Shown piece by piece: positions 1-9,259 of a stretch of 64,000 nt of DNA (positions are counted from its first letter, which is position 1; each line of letters opens with the position of its first letter). Both the position numbers and the translations under genes were made by a program. The notes beneath the pieces were generated by a model, which did not search any database, was not told where the DNA came from, and was given only the letters and a program-made list of their open reading frames with translations. Source of the DNA: an uncultured Rhodospirillaceae bacterium (lineage in GTDB: Bacteria > Pseudomonadota > Alphaproteobacteria > CAAGCB01 > CAG-977); contig URSF01000002.1 of assembly GCA_900550445.1 (NCBI GenBank), positions 1 through 64,000 of the forward strand. Direction: 5' to 3'.

Positions 1-60
1 GAAATATCCCGTTCCGGCCGTGCTTTCCAGCTTAATCTGTAATGTTGCGGGTTTTGCCAT
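1..60 (-). CDS. rpmG: 50S ribosomal protein L33, N-terminal part (cut by window edge)
   Basis: The first 20 codons, read from an ATG at position 60 towards position 1, give MAKPATLQIKLESTAGTGYF. This matches the start of bacterial L33 (MAKPATIKIKLVSTA...GFFY in alphaproteobacteria). L33 is a small protein of the large ribosomal subunit near the tRNA exit site. Only the N-terminus is present; the rest lies before the window. It follows rnr and an S41 protease in the same direction, and rnr close to rpmG is a common alphaproteobacterial arrangement. A purine-rich AAGGGA lies about 11 bases upstream of the ATG. Confidence is high despite the short length because the match is position by position. 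Confidence 0.88.
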   Translation of the reverse strand, partial: MAKPATLQIKLESTAGTGYF

Positions 61-107
61 GACAAACCATTCCCTTAAAAAATCAAAACGATATCCAAAA
101 AAATACG

Positions 108-1637
108 CTATTTTTCTGTTGAGTCAAGCGAAAAATAAGTCAAAGCGCGTTCATAGCGGGCAGGATTCAGCAAAAGCTGGCGCGCGGCTTCGTCGTCAGC
201 CGGATTGTCTTTGCGCGGCTGGGGCGGGCAGACGGCCAAGGCTTTGCGTTTAAAGGAATCTGTTCCCGTGCGCCACGGCTTTAACTGTGTCTGCGCGGCA
301 GGCAGCCGATCCAGCGTTAAAAGCGTTATTCCCGACGTGCAGATGTTCGGATAAAGGCCGTAAGTCTGCGGCGAATACCCCGACGGCAGATAAAACTGCG
401 CCCAAGTCAGGTATAATTGACCGCCGCCGGGCAAAGAATCGTTTGCTTGGATAACGCCTTTGCCGTATGTCGGCGTGCCGATAATGACGGCGTGGCGGTA
501 TTCCTGCAGAACGCCCGCGAAAAATTCGGCGCTGGACGCTGTTTTTGAATCCGTCAGAATAACGATCGGGTAAACGGGGCGGTTCTTTTTCGGCGTTGAA
601 ATATACTGCTGTTCCGTTTGTTCCAGGCGGCCTTTTGTTTTTATCATCAACAGGTTGTCGGGCAAAAACAGGTCCGCGGCCAAAACGGCTTCTTTGAGCA
701 GACCGCCCGTATTGGATCGCAGGTCAATGATCAGTCCGGCTGTTTTTAATTGTTTGGCTTTGTACAGCGTCGCTTTTAATCCGGAAACGGTTTTTTCCGT
801 AAACGCGGAAATTCTGATCGTCATCAGCCGGTCTTTTTCATCAAAAAAATATGTGACGGGCGAAGCGGATACCTGCGTGCGTTTTAACGTTCTTTGCTGT
901 GTTTTGCCGTCCTTGCGCAGCGTTAAGAAAATATCCGATCCTTCTTCGCCGCGCAAAAGGTTCAAAACCTGAACCCGCGACAGATCCGTTACCGCTTTGC
1001 CGCCGATCGCCGAAATTCTGTCGCCGACGGCCAGATCCGAATGTGCCGCCGCGCCGTCGGGCAGAATTTCCGTTATTTCCAGATACTTGCCGATCCGGCG
1101 GTAGGAAATGCCGATGCCCGCCGGTTTTTTTAACGGCTCTAATTCCGCAGGGTCGACCCCGGCGTAGTGAGAATAAGAATCAATGACACCTAATGCCGCG
1201 TTCAGGAAAATATTGAAAAATTCCTCCGCGTCCGCAGCCTGCGCCTTTGGCGAATAGGGGCGTGCTTCGACTGCGGCGGCCAATGTCAATCGGGTCCAGT
1301 TCGCGCAGTCTTCGTCCGCCGGCGCGCTGAAACTTTTTAATATTTTCCCGTCGGCCAGAATCAAAACGCGCTTGCCGTCTTTCATCACGCTGATCTTCTG
1401 ATCAATGGTAGACAGGCTTTTTACGCTTGCGAACGCCAGCTGGCTGGCCGTAACGGGGGTTAATGATTTCGTCGTGATCAGATCACAGGCGGCCTGCAGC
1501 GTTTTCTGCATGCGCCCGATGGGCAGCTGCGTATATCCCAAAACCGTTTCCCACCAGACGGGGACGTTTGTTTCCTGCGCAAAAACGGGAAAAACGGACA
1601 GGAAATAAAACAGCCAGCAGGAAAAACAACGGCGCAT
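108..1637 (-). CDS. S41-family (C-terminal processing type) peptidase, secreted, PDZ domain
   Basis: A 509-residue serine peptidase of family S41, predicted to act in the periplasm. A signal peptide covers about residues 1-20 (MRRC...FPVFAQ). A PDZ domain spans about 165-245 (GIGISYRR, then AAHSDLAVGDRISAIGG). The catalytic domain follows, with the nucleophile region TASSAEFFAGVLQ and the lysine of PTYGKGVIQ, which form the Ser/Lys dyad of the family. Family members trim C-termini of envelope proteins or degrade misfolded proteins; the substrate here is unknown. The gene starts 2 bases after the rnr stop and precedes rpmG, so it is probably cotranscribed with topA-rnr. The ATG is chosen because it opens directly on the signal peptide. 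It could be called CtpA-like, but subgroup assignment needs a tree. Confidence 0.88.
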   Translation of the reverse strand: MRRCFSCWLFYFLSVFPVFAQETNVPVWWETVLGYTQLPIGRMQKTLQAACDLITTKSLTPVTASQLAFASVKSLSTIDQKISVMKDGKRVLILADGKILKSFSAPADEDCANWTRLTLAAAVEARPYSPKAQAADAEEFFNIFLNAALGVIDSYSHYAGVDPAELEPLKKPAGIGISYRRIGKYLEITEILPDGAAAHSDLAVGDRISAIGGKAVTDLSRVQVLNLLRGEEGSDIFLTLRKDGKTQQRTLKRTQVSASPVTYFFDEKDRLMTIRISAFTEKTVSGLKATLYKAKQLKTAGLIIDLRSNTGGLLKEAVLAADLFLPDNLLMIKTKGRLEQTEQQYISTPKKNRPVYPIVILTDSKTASSAEFFAGVLQEYRHAVIIGTPTYGKGVIQANDSLPGGGQLYLTWAQFYLPSGYSPQTYGLYPNICTSGITLLTLDRLPAAQTQLKPWRTGTDSFKRKALAVCPPQPRKDNPADDEAARQLLLNPARYERALTYFSLDSTEK

Positions 1638-1639
1638 GG

Positions 1640-3889
1640 TTACTTCCTTTTTGATTTACGCGCACCCGATTTGTTTTTTTTGTTTTTGTGCTTTGCATGC
1701 TTTAAACGGGCAGGGCGCGCGCGCTGCATTTGTCCCGTTTCCAAAATATGGAACAACAGTCCGCCTGTGACCGGCGACGCTTCGGCCAGCGTCATGAAAA
1801 CGTGTTCGCCCAGTTCGAAAGTGTTTCCCGTGGACGATCCAAACAGGCGGTGGCGTTCTTCATCATGGACATAGTAATCGTTCGGCAGCGAAGAAATCGG
1901 GATTAAGCCGTCCGCCCCGATATCGTCGACGGTGACGAACAGGCCGAAACGGCTGACGCCGTTGATAACGCCGCCGAAACGTTCGCCGATTCTGTCCTTT
2001 AAATAGGCGGACAGATAACGTTCTTCCGCATCGCGTTCCGCCGCCGCGGCGCGGCGTTCGGTCGCCGAAATATGATCGCCCAGGTCTTCCAGATCGGCGG
2101 TTAAATCGCCGTCTTCGTCAATCAGACCGCCGCTGCCCAGCTTTAACGCGGAAATTAACCCGCGGTGAACCAGCAGATCGGCATACCGCCGGATCGGCGA
2201 CGTAAAGTGCGCGTAACGTTCCAAAGCCAGCCCGAAATGCCCCAGATTTTCAGGGCTGTACCGCGCTTGGCTTTGCGAACGCAGAACCAGTTCGTTGACC
2301 ATGGCCGCCCGGGGCGTGCCACGAACTTTATCCAGAATTTTATTTAAATCATTGCTTTGCAATTTGCCGGTTTTTCCCGCTTTTATGCCAATTGTCGCAA
2401 GAAAAGTCTGCAAAGCGGCAGCTTTTTCCGCACCGGGGGATTCATGAATGCGGTACATGGCGGGAACGTTGTATTCTTCCAGCGTTTCGGCGGCGGCGAC
2501 ATTCGCCAGAATCATAAATTCTTCAACGGTCTTATGACTGTCCAGACGTTCGCGCGGCGTGATTGATCTGACTTGTCCTTTGTCGTCCAGTTCTATTTCG
2601 CGTTCGATTACGTCTAGTTCCAGTGCGCCGCGTTTTTGACGCGCCTGAGCCAATACCTGATAAGCCGCGTGCAAATCCTGCAGATGACGGCGCAGATCGG
2701 CGTTCATTTCCGTCAAACCGCCGTCAAAAACTTTCTGGACTTCGTGATAGTTCAGTCGCGCCGCCGAACGCATCATGGCGCGGACGAATTTATGACGGAT
2801 CAGCCGGCCGTTTTTGTTAATCCATAAATGCGCCGCCAGACATGGACGGTCCAGCCCGGGCTTTAACGAACACAGGTCCGCCGACAGTTTTTCGGGCAGC
2901 ATCGGAATACAGCGGTCGGGGAAATAAACGGAATTGCCGCGTTCGCGCGCGCAGTCGTCCAGCGGCGTTCCCGGACGCACAAAATAAGCGACGTCGGCAA
3001 TCGCCGTAATAATATGCCAGCCGTCTTTGTTTTTTTTATCTTCGTCCGGTTCGGCGTATACGGCGTCGTCAAAATCGCGCGCATCTTCGCCGTCAATCGT
3101 AACCAGAGGAATATCGCGCAGGTCAACGCGTTTTTTCATGTCGGGCAGCTTTGCTTTTTCCGCCTGTTTCAGCGCGGCTTCGGAAAATTCCGTCGGAATT
3201 CCATGCAGATGCAGAGCGATCAGACTGGCCGCCTGCGGCGCGTCCGCCCGCCCGATGACTTCAACGACTTTTGCATGGCGCGCCGTACCGCCGAAAACGG
3301 AATCCAAGACTTCCGCGATAACAACGTCGCCGTTTTTGGCTTTGCCCGCATGATCGCGGTCAACGATATAGTTTTGATGCAGCCGCCGGTCAACCGACAA
3401 GATCCGTCCGCCTTTGCCCGAAGTCGTATCGAATACGCCGACAATCCGGTTCGGTTTTTCGGATAAACGCCGGACAACCGCGCCGTGAAAAAACTTTTTG
3501 CCTTTCGGCGTTAATTTCAAAACGACCAAATCGCCTTCTTTGGGCGGCGGACGCAGCCGTCCCAAATCGGTAATCAGAATTTGCGGCTTTGAAGTCGGCT
3601 TGTCCCAATTCAAAGGGCGGGCGACCAACTCGCCGTCCGAATCCGTTCCCGTGATTTCGCACGGGCACGTTTCCGGCAGTCCGTCGGCGGCAATCATCTT
3701 TTTTCCGGACAGCTTTTCGATTTTGCCGGAAGTCTTTAATTCCTTCAGCATTTCTTTCAGCTTTGCCCTGTCCTCGCCTTTGATGTGAAAAGCGCGCGCG
3801 ATTTCCCGCTTTCCGACTTTGCCGGGGTTGTCGTTTAAAAAGGCGATGATCTCGCTCATACCGGGCAGGGGCGCTTTGGACTTGCTCAT
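1640..3889 (-). CDS. rnr: Ribonuclease R
   Basis: A 749-residue 3'-5' exoribonuclease of the RNB family that degrades structured RNA in the cytoplasm. The N-terminus carries a winged-helix-like segment (about 10-60), then cold-shock-type OB domains. The RNB catalytic domain runs from about residue 255 with the metal-binding signature TIDGEDARDFDDAVYAEP. The RNB core continues with ESPGAEKA and the SPIRRYADLLVHRGL block, and a C-terminal S1 domain has the run FGGVINGVSRFGLFVTVDD. A lysine/arginine-rich tail ends the protein, as in other RNase R proteins. The ATG overlaps the topA stop (ATGA), so the two are translationally coupled. Length and domain order match the family, so the call is firm. 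Confidence 0.96.
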   Translation of the reverse strand: MSKSKAPLPGMSEIIAFLNDNPGKVGKREIARAFHIKGEDRAKLKEMLKELKTSGKIEKLSGKKMIAADGLPETCPCEITGTDSDGELVARPLNWDKPTSKPQILITDLGRLRPPPKEGDLVVLKLTPKGKKFFHGAVVRRLSEKPNRIVGVFDTTSGKGGRILSVDRRLHQNYIVDRDHAGKAKNGDVVIAEVLDSVFGGTARHAKVVEVIGRADAPQAASLIALHLHGIPTEFSEAALKQAEKAKLPDMKKRVDLRDIPLVTIDGEDARDFDDAVYAEPDEDKKNKDGWHIITAIADVAYFVRPGTPLDDCARERGNSVYFPDRCIPMLPEKLSADLCSLKPGLDRPCLAAHLWINKNGRLIRHKFVRAMMRSAARLNYHEVQKVFDGGLTEMNADLRRHLQDLHAAYQVLAQARQKRGALELDVIEREIELDDKGQVRSITPRERLDSHKTVEEFMILANVAAAETLEEYNVPAMYRIHESPGAEKAAALQTFLATIGIKAGKTGKLQSNDLNKILDKVRGTPRAAMVNELVLRSQSQARYSPENLGHFGLALERYAHFTSPIRRYADLLVHRGLISALKLGSGGLIDEDGDLTADLEDLGDHISATERRAAAAERDAEERYLSAYLKDRIGERFGGVINGVSRFGLFVTVDDIGADGLIPISSLPNDYYVHDEERHRLFGSSTGNTFELGEHVFMTLAEASPVTGGLLFHILETGQMQRARPARLKHAKHKNKKNKSGARKSKRK

Positions 3890-6480
3890 GCTTTTTTGGC
3901 CTTTGTCGTTTTTTTCTTTGCCGTTTTTTTCGCTGCCGTCTTTGTTTTTGCGGTGGTTTTGGGTTTCTTTTCAGCTTTGGCGGCTAACAGGGCGACGGCT
4001 TCTTCCATTGTCGGCAGGCGGTTTTCATCGCGGATCGCTTTGGGAATCGAAGCGATGACGCTACCGTGCTTGATATACGGACCGAAACGGCCGGAACTGG
4101 CGATAACGGGCTTGCCGTCCGCGGGGTGAGGACCGATTTCCTGCGGCGGCGTTTTTTCTTTGACGTTGGCCAGCAGTTCCAAAGCACGGGGCAGGTCAAC
4201 CGTTAAAACGTTGTCCGCCGCCGTTAAAGATTTGAATGTCGATCCGATTTTCAAATACGGGCCGAACCGTCCGACGCCGGCCTGAATTTCCTGTCCGGTT
4301 TCCGGGTGAACGCCTAAAGTGCGCGGCAGAGCCAGCAATGCCAAAGCCTGTTCCAGCGTAACGTCCGCGGGATTCATGCCGCGAGGCAGGGAGGTACGTT
4401 TTGCCGCGGATTTGTCTTTCTTTTCGCCTTTTTTGGGTTTGGGGGCGTCTTTGCCTTCCTGAACGTACCAGCCGTAAGGGCCTTTGCGTAAAACGACTTC
4501 TTCGCCGTTTGCGGGATCGGTTCCCAGTTTTCTTAAATCGGCTTCTTCTTCGGCGTTTTCTTCGGTCGTCTGGCCGCCGAAAGGCCGCGTGTAACGACAT
4601 TCGGGATAATTTGAACACCCGATGAACGCGCCGAATTTGCCGATTTTCAAGCTCAGCCGCCCGCCTTTGGTTGCGCCGCATTCGGGACAGATCCTGTCTT
4701 CGGGCGCGGCAAACAGGTGTTCGGACAGGCTTTCTTCCAGACGGTTTAAAATATCCGTAATCGTCAACGGTTCGACCGTTTTGACCGTCGTGTCAAAATT
4801 GTTCCAGAACGCGCGCAGCAGCTCTTTCCAATTCAGTTTGTCGGCTGAAATGTCGTCCAGAGAATTTTCCAGATCCGCGGTAAAGTCATACTGTACGTAT
4901 TTGTTAAAGAAGTTTTCCATAAACGCCGTGACGATCCGGCCGCGGTCTTCGGGAATAAAGCGACGTTTTTCCAACCGGACGTATTTTCTGTCCTGCAGAA
5001 CAGACAAAATGGACGCATAGGTGGACGGCCGACCGATTCCCAGTTCTTCCAGTTTTTTGACCAGGCTGGCTTCGGAATAACGCGGCGGCGGCTGAGTGAA
5101 ATGCTGTTCGGGGCGGACGGCTTTTTGATCCAGATGTTCTCCGGTCGTCATTTGCGGCAGAATCGCACCGTTTTCTTCGTCGCCGTCGTCCAGTCCTTCG
5201 TGATAAACCCTTAAAAAGCCGTCAAAAGCAATCGTCTGTCCCGTGGCGCGCAGGACGATTTGTCCGTCGCGCGACGGGCAGTCCACGGCCATTTTGTCGA
5301 TTTCGGCGCTTTGCATTTGCGAAGCCAGCGCCCGTTTGTAAATCAGTTCGTACAACGCCTTCATGTCTTTGTTTAAATAGCGCGCCATTTGTTCGGGGCG
5401 GCGGTGCAAAGACGTCGGGCGGATCGCTTCGTGTGCTTCCTGCGCGTTTTTGACGTTGTTTTTATAATAACGCGGCTTTTCGGGCAGGTACCTGCCGCCG
5501 AAATCGTCGGCAATGACGGCGCGCGATTCGGTAATCGCTTCCTGCGCCATTTGAATACCGTCCGTTCTCATGTACGTAATCAGACCGACGGTTTCCCCGC
5601 CGATGTCGATCCCTTCGTAAAGCTGCTGCGCCAGCTGCATGGTTTTTTTAGCGGAAAAAAGCAATTTGCGGGCGGCTTCCTGCTGCAAAGTCGACGTCGT
5701 AAAAGGCGGAGCGGGAGAACGCTTGACCGTTTTGCGTTCGATCGCGCCGACGTCAAAGTTGGCCGATTCGATTTTCTTTTGCGCCGCTTTGGCCAGCGTT
5801 TCGTCAGACAAGGTAAATTTACCGACTTTCTGTCCGTCCAGCACGGACAAATGCGCTGTAAACAAATCTGCCCGCGGAGTCATAAAGTCCGTGTCGATCG
5901 TCCAATATTCCTGCGCTTTAAAAGCTTCAATTTCATTTTCGCGTTCACACACCAGGCGCAAAGCGACCGACTGAACGCGCCCGGCAGACCGGCTGCCCGG
6001 CAGTTTGCGCCATAAAACGGGGGAAATCGTAAAACCGACCAGATAATCCAAAGCGCGCCGGGCCAGATAAGCGTCGACCAAAGGCATGTCTATTTCGCGC
6101 GGGTTTTTCATGGCGTTGGCAACGGCCGTTTTCGTAATTTCATTGAAAACGACGCGTTTCAGCGTTTTGTTTTTCAGCTTTCCGCGGCGGTTTAATTCCT
6201 GAACGACGTGCCAGGCGATCGCTTCTCCTTCTCTATCCGGGTCGGTTGCCAGATAAACGGTGTCGGCTTTGGCAACGGCGGACGCAATGGCTTTGATGTG
6301 CTTTTCGTCCTTTGGTTCGATCGCCCAGTCCATGGCAAAATCTTCGTCGGGGCGCACCGAACCGTTTTTGGCCGGCAGATCCCGGATATGCCCGAAACTG
6401 GCAATCACTTCAAATCCGTTTCCCAGATACTTATTTATTGTTTTCGCTTTTGCGGGAGATTCGACAATAACAACGTCCAT
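3886..6480 (-). CDS. topA: DNA topoisomerase I (type IA)
   Basis: An 864-residue type IA topoisomerase that relaxes negative supercoils. The TOPRIM domain opens the protein (VIVESPAKAKTINKYLG; acidic DPDREGEAIAWH near 80-95). The active-site tyrosine lies in GLITYMRTDG at about 300. The C-terminal part has one clear zinc-ribbon (CPECGATKGG...IGCSNYPEC), then three degenerate repeats (GPYGWYVQ, GRFGPYLKIG, GRFGPYIKHG). It ends in an Ala/Lys-rich tail of about 35 residues, which probably binds DNA non-specifically. It lies 12 bases after dprA and overlaps rnr by 4 bases. The dprA-topA-rnr order is typical of alphaproteobacteria. Confidence 0.97.
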   Translation of the reverse strand: MDVVIVESPAKAKTINKYLGNGFEVIASFGHIRDLPAKNGSVRPDEDFAMDWAIEPKDEKHIKAIASAVAKADTVYLATDPDREGEAIAWHVVQELNRRGKLKNKTLKRVVFNEITKTAVANAMKNPREIDMPLVDAYLARRALDYLVGFTISPVLWRKLPGSRSAGRVQSVALRLVCERENEIEAFKAQEYWTIDTDFMTPRADLFTAHLSVLDGQKVGKFTLSDETLAKAAQKKIESANFDVGAIERKTVKRSPAPPFTTSTLQQEAARKLLFSAKKTMQLAQQLYEGIDIGGETVGLITYMRTDGIQMAQEAITESRAVIADDFGGRYLPEKPRYYKNNVKNAQEAHEAIRPTSLHRRPEQMARYLNKDMKALYELIYKRALASQMQSAEIDKMAVDCPSRDGQIVLRATGQTIAFDGFLRVYHEGLDDGDEENGAILPQMTTGEHLDQKAVRPEQHFTQPPPRYSEASLVKKLEELGIGRPSTYASILSVLQDRKYVRLEKRRFIPEDRGRIVTAFMENFFNKYVQYDFTADLENSLDDISADKLNWKELLRAFWNNFDTTVKTVEPLTITDILNRLEESLSEHLFAAPEDRICPECGATKGGRLSLKIGKFGAFIGCSNYPECRYTRPFGGQTTEENAEEEADLRKLGTDPANGEEVVLRKGPYGWYVQEGKDAPKPKKGEKKDKSAAKRTSLPRGMNPADVTLEQALALLALPRTLGVHPETGQEIQAGVGRFGPYLKIGSTFKSLTAADNVLTVDLPRALELLANVKEKTPPQEIGPHPADGKPVIASSGRFGPYIKHGSVIASIPKAIRDENRLPTMEEAVALLAAKAEKKPKTTAKTKTAAKKTAKKKTTKAKKA

Positions 6481-6492
6481 GACCGTTTGCCT

Positions 6493-7620
6493 TTATAAAG
6501 AAGTGATACGAATAATTTTATTGCCCGGCAGCCGTTCGATTTGCCCGGCCAGTTCCAATTCAACTAATAAAACCGAAATTACGCTGGCTGGCAAGCCCGT
6601 TTCCCGAATTAATAAATCTATTTCAATCGGCGACCCGTCCAGCAAAGACAGAATATCCGTTCTGTCTTGGTCGCTGGGTTCCTGATAAACCGGTTCGGCC
6701 GGCAGCTGTGTGTTTTGTCCGTTTCCCGCGGTTTCACTTAGCGAAAAGGCCGTCGCCGTCTTTAAATGTTCGATGATGTCTTCGGCCGATTCGATCAAAG
6801 GCGCGCCGTTTTTAATCAGATGATTGACGCCGGCCGCTCTGGGATCCAGAGGCGACGCCGGAACCGCAAAAACGTCTTTGCCTTGTTCCAGCGCTTTGTT
6901 CGCCGTAATCAGCGATCCGGAACGCAGCGTAGCTTCTATAACGACCAATCCCAACGCCAGTCCGGAAATAATCCGGTTTCTTTGCGGAAAGTTGGACGGC
7001 TGCGGTTTTGTGTTCAGCGCATATTCGGAAATCAGCGCGCCTTTTTGCCGGATAGCGTCGTATATTCTGCGGTTTTGTTCGGGATAAACAACATTGACGC
7101 CCGTGCCTAAAACAGCCGTCGTTGACGCGTTTTCGTCGGCCATATACAACGCCCCGTCATGCGCGGCGCCGTCAATGCCCAAAGCCATGCCGGAAACAAC
7201 GCTGTATCCCGCTTTGACCAGATCCAAAGCGATGTGGCGCGCGATATTTTTGCCGTTTACCGACGCGTTTCTGGTGCCGACAATGGCGACATGGGGCTTT
7301 TTTAACAGGGCTTTGTTCCCCATGACCGACAAGACGGGCGGCGCGTCGGGCAGGATTGCCAGCTGTTCGGGATAAGCGTCTTCGCCCGAAAAAATAAATT
7401 CCGCCCCGGCTTTTTGAATATCTTCAAATTCCTTTTCCGCTTCGGCCCGGGAACAAATTTTCAACGGCTTGCGCAAACCGCCTTTACGCGCTTTTTCCGG
7501 CAGAGCGCTTAAAGCTTTTTCAGCCGTTTTAAAATGTTCCATTAAAACGCGGAATGTCACCGCGCCGACATTTTCGGATCTGAACAGCCGCAGCCGATTG
7601 ATTTTTTCTTCCTGATTCAA
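6493..7620 (-). CDS. dprA: DNA processing protein DprA
   Basis: A 375-residue DprA/Smf protein. The family loads RecA on incoming single-stranded DNA during natural transformation. The N-terminus has a helix-hairpin-like region. The Rossmann-type core (about 95-300) has VAIVGTRNASVNGK, SVVSGMALGIDGAAHDGAL and FPQRNRIISGLALG, all diagnostic. The C-terminal 60 residues form a winged-helix DprA extension ending IIRITSL. The start codon is TTG, 4 bases after the plsY stop, with GCGGAA as a modest ribosome binding site; no better ATG is in frame. It is cotranscribed with plsY upstream and topA downstream. Its presence does not by itself show competence, since dprA is widespread. Confidence 0.95.
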   Translation of the reverse strand: MNQEEKINRLRLFRSENVGAVTFRVLMEHFKTAEKALSALPEKARKGGLRKPLKICSRAEAEKEFEDIQKAGAEFIFSGEDAYPEQLAILPDAPPVLSVMGNKALLKKPHVAIVGTRNASVNGKNIARHIALDLVKAGYSVVSGMALGIDGAAHDGALYMADENASTTAVLGTGVNVVYPEQNRRIYDAIRQKGALISEYALNTKPQPSNFPQRNRIISGLALGLVVIEATLRSGSLITANKALEQGKDVFAVPASPLDPRAAGVNHLIKNGAPLIESAEDIIEHLKTATAFSLSETAGNGQNTQLPAEPVYQEPSDQDRTDILSLLDGSPIEIDLLIRETGLPASVISVLLVELELAGQIERLPGNKIIRITSL

Positions 7621-7624
7621 TGGA

Positions 7625-8245
7625 CTATTCCGCTTTTTTCTTTAATTTGATTTTGCTTTCTTCGCCGCGGATCAGGCGGGAAATATTGGCGCGATGGCGG
7701 ATAACGGACAACAGTGCCAGAAAGCTGTAAAAGTAAACGTATTCCGGCGTTGCAAAAAAATAAGCATATACCGGCGCCAAAATCAAAGCCGTTAACGCCG
7801 ATAAAGACGAATAACGGAAAAGCAACGCCATAACCAGCCATGTCACGCAGGACAGCAGGCCTGCCTGCCAGCACGTGGCCAGCAACATGCCCAGCGTTGC
7901 GGCAACGCCTTTGCCGCCTTTGAATTTCAGCCAGACGGGAAAGTTATGCCCTAAAACGCCGGCCGTTCCGGCGATTAAAGCCGCCGTGTCGCTGATGCCT
8001 TCTTCGGGAACGCAGTAATAAGCGATCCCGGCCGCCAGCGCCGCTTTACCCGAATCGCACAAAAGCGTCAGCAAAGCCAGATCTTTGCGGCCTGTTCTTA
8101 AAACGTTTGTTGCCCCGATGTTGCCCGATCCGATTTTTCGGATATCCTCCAGTCCCGCCAGACGGGTGAAGACAATTCCAAACGGAACGGATCCCAGCAG
8201 ATAACCTAAAATACCCGATAAAACAAGAAGAGTCGTATCGCTCAT
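7625..8245 (-). CDS. plsY: Glycerol-3-phosphate acyltransferase PlsY
   Basis: A 206-residue integral membrane acyltransferase that transfers the acyl group from acyl-phosphate to glycerol-3-phosphate, the first acylation of phospholipid synthesis. The family motifs are visible: GYLLGSVPFGIVFTR at residues 14-28, GSGNIGATNVLR at about 38-49 and KFKGGKGVAATLG at about 108-120. About five to six hydrophobic segments fit an inner-membrane protein. The C-terminus is lysine-rich (KIKLKKKAE), on the cytoplasmic side. It precedes dprA with a 4-base gap, as in many alphaproteobacteria. Length matches the family. Confidence 0.96.
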   Translation of the reverse strand: MSDTTLLVLSGILGYLLGSVPFGIVFTRLAGLEDIRKIGSGNIGATNVLRTGRKDLALLTLLCDSGKAALAAGIAYYCVPEEGISDTAALIAGTAGVLGHNFPVWLKFKGGKGVAATLGMLLATCWQAGLLSCVTWLVMALLFRYSSLSALTALILAPVYAYFFATPEYVYFYSFLALLSVIRHRANISRLIRGEESKIKLKKKAE

Positions 8246-8263
8246 AACCGCAATCCTCGATAA

Positions 8264-9259
8264 TTAGTTTTGAAAAGAAGATATAACTTTATTAAGAGTT
8301 TCTGCAACTGTTTTAAAATGACAGTTTTCTGAAAACATTGTTTGTGACAGCTCTCTGCGCCAGGCGGCCGCGCCGGGGCAGCCTTTGAACAAATTCAGCC
8401 AGTGTTTCATGATGATGTGCGGGCGTATGCCGTCCGCCATATTTTTTTCCAGATACGGCAGCATGTCGCGCACGGCCTGAATTCGTGAAACAACGGGCGT
8501 TTTCCTGCCGAAGATTTTTTGATCCGCTTCGGCCAGCAGATACGGGTTGCCGTATGCGGCCCGGCCGATCATAACTCCGTCGACGTGATTTAAATGATCC
8601 GACGCCGATTCCAAAGAATCAATGTTTCCGTTAATCGAAACGGTTAAATGTGAAAAGGTCTGTTTAAAGCGGTAAACCAAGTCGTAATTTAACGGCGGGC
8701 GTTCTCTGTTTTGTTTGGGGGTCAGCCCTTTTAGTCTTGCTTTGCGCGCATGAACGATAATTTCGGTGCAGCCCGCTTTTTCGGCCAGTTCCGCGCAGTG
8801 GCATAAATCGTCAAACCCGTCGGAATCAAGCGTCGTTTCTTCCAATGCGATTCTGGTTTTTAAAGATACCGGAACGCCGGCGTTTTCTTTCATTGCGGCC
8901 AGACAGTCGGCAATCAGTGCCGGATCGCGGCGCAAAGCGGCCCCGAAACTGCCGGCGGAAACACGTTCGGACGGGCACCCGGCGTTCAGATTTACGCCGT
9001 CGTAATGAAAATCGCGGGCGGTTTTGCAGGCTTTGGCCAGCAATTCCGGGTCCGATCCGCCCAGCTGCAAAACCAGAGGATTTTCTTGCGAGTCAAAAGA
9101 AAGCAGTCTTTCCGCTTCTCCGAAAACAACGGCCTGCGCCGTGATCATTTCGCTGTACAGTTGTACGCAGCGTGACAAGCGGCGGATAAAATAGCGAAAA
9201 TGCCTGTCCGTCCAATCCATCATCGGCGCGACGGACAAACGGGACGGTGCGTAAATCAT
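8264..9259 (-). CDS. dusA: tRNA-dihydrouridine synthase, DusA type
   Basis: A 331-residue FMN-dependent enzyme that reduces uridines of the tRNA D-loop using NADPH. The TIM barrel opens with SVAPMMDWTDRHFR. The catalytic cysteine lies in VNLNAGCPSERV at about residues 92-103. FMN and RNA contacts include KTRIALEE, IIVHARKARLKGL and SINGNIDS. The wording YSEMITAQAVVFG and the GLTPKQNREPP-like block (GLTPKQNRERPPL) favour DusA (U20/U20a) over DusB/C. It overlaps the nucleoside hydrolase upstream by 4 bases (ATGA), which shows coupling, and ends 18 bases before plsY. Confidence 0.94.
   Translation of the reverse strand: MIYAPSRLSVAPMMDWTDRHFRYFIRRLSRCVQLYSEMITAQAVVFGEAERLLSFDSQENPLVLQLGGSDPELLAKACKTARDFHYDGVNLNAGCPSERVSAGSFGAALRRDPALIADCLAAMKENAGVPVSLKTRIALEETTLDSDGFDDLCHCAELAEKAGCTEIIVHARKARLKGLTPKQNRERPPLNYDLVYRFKQTFSHLTVSINGNIDSLESASDHLNHVDGVMIGRAAYGNPYLLAEADQKIFGRKTPVVSRIQAVRDMLPYLEKNMADGIRPHIIMKHWLNLFKGCPGAAAWRRELSQTMFSENCHFKTVAETLNKVISSFQN

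Noticed and set aside
3014..3466. Plus-strand open frame of 150 codons
   Set aside because: It lies wholly antisense to rnr, shows no family motif and no ribosome binding site, and reflects codon bias of the true gene.
5389..6015. Plus-strand open frame of 208 codons
   Set aside because: It is antisense to topA, with Arg/Phe-rich shadow composition and no domain.
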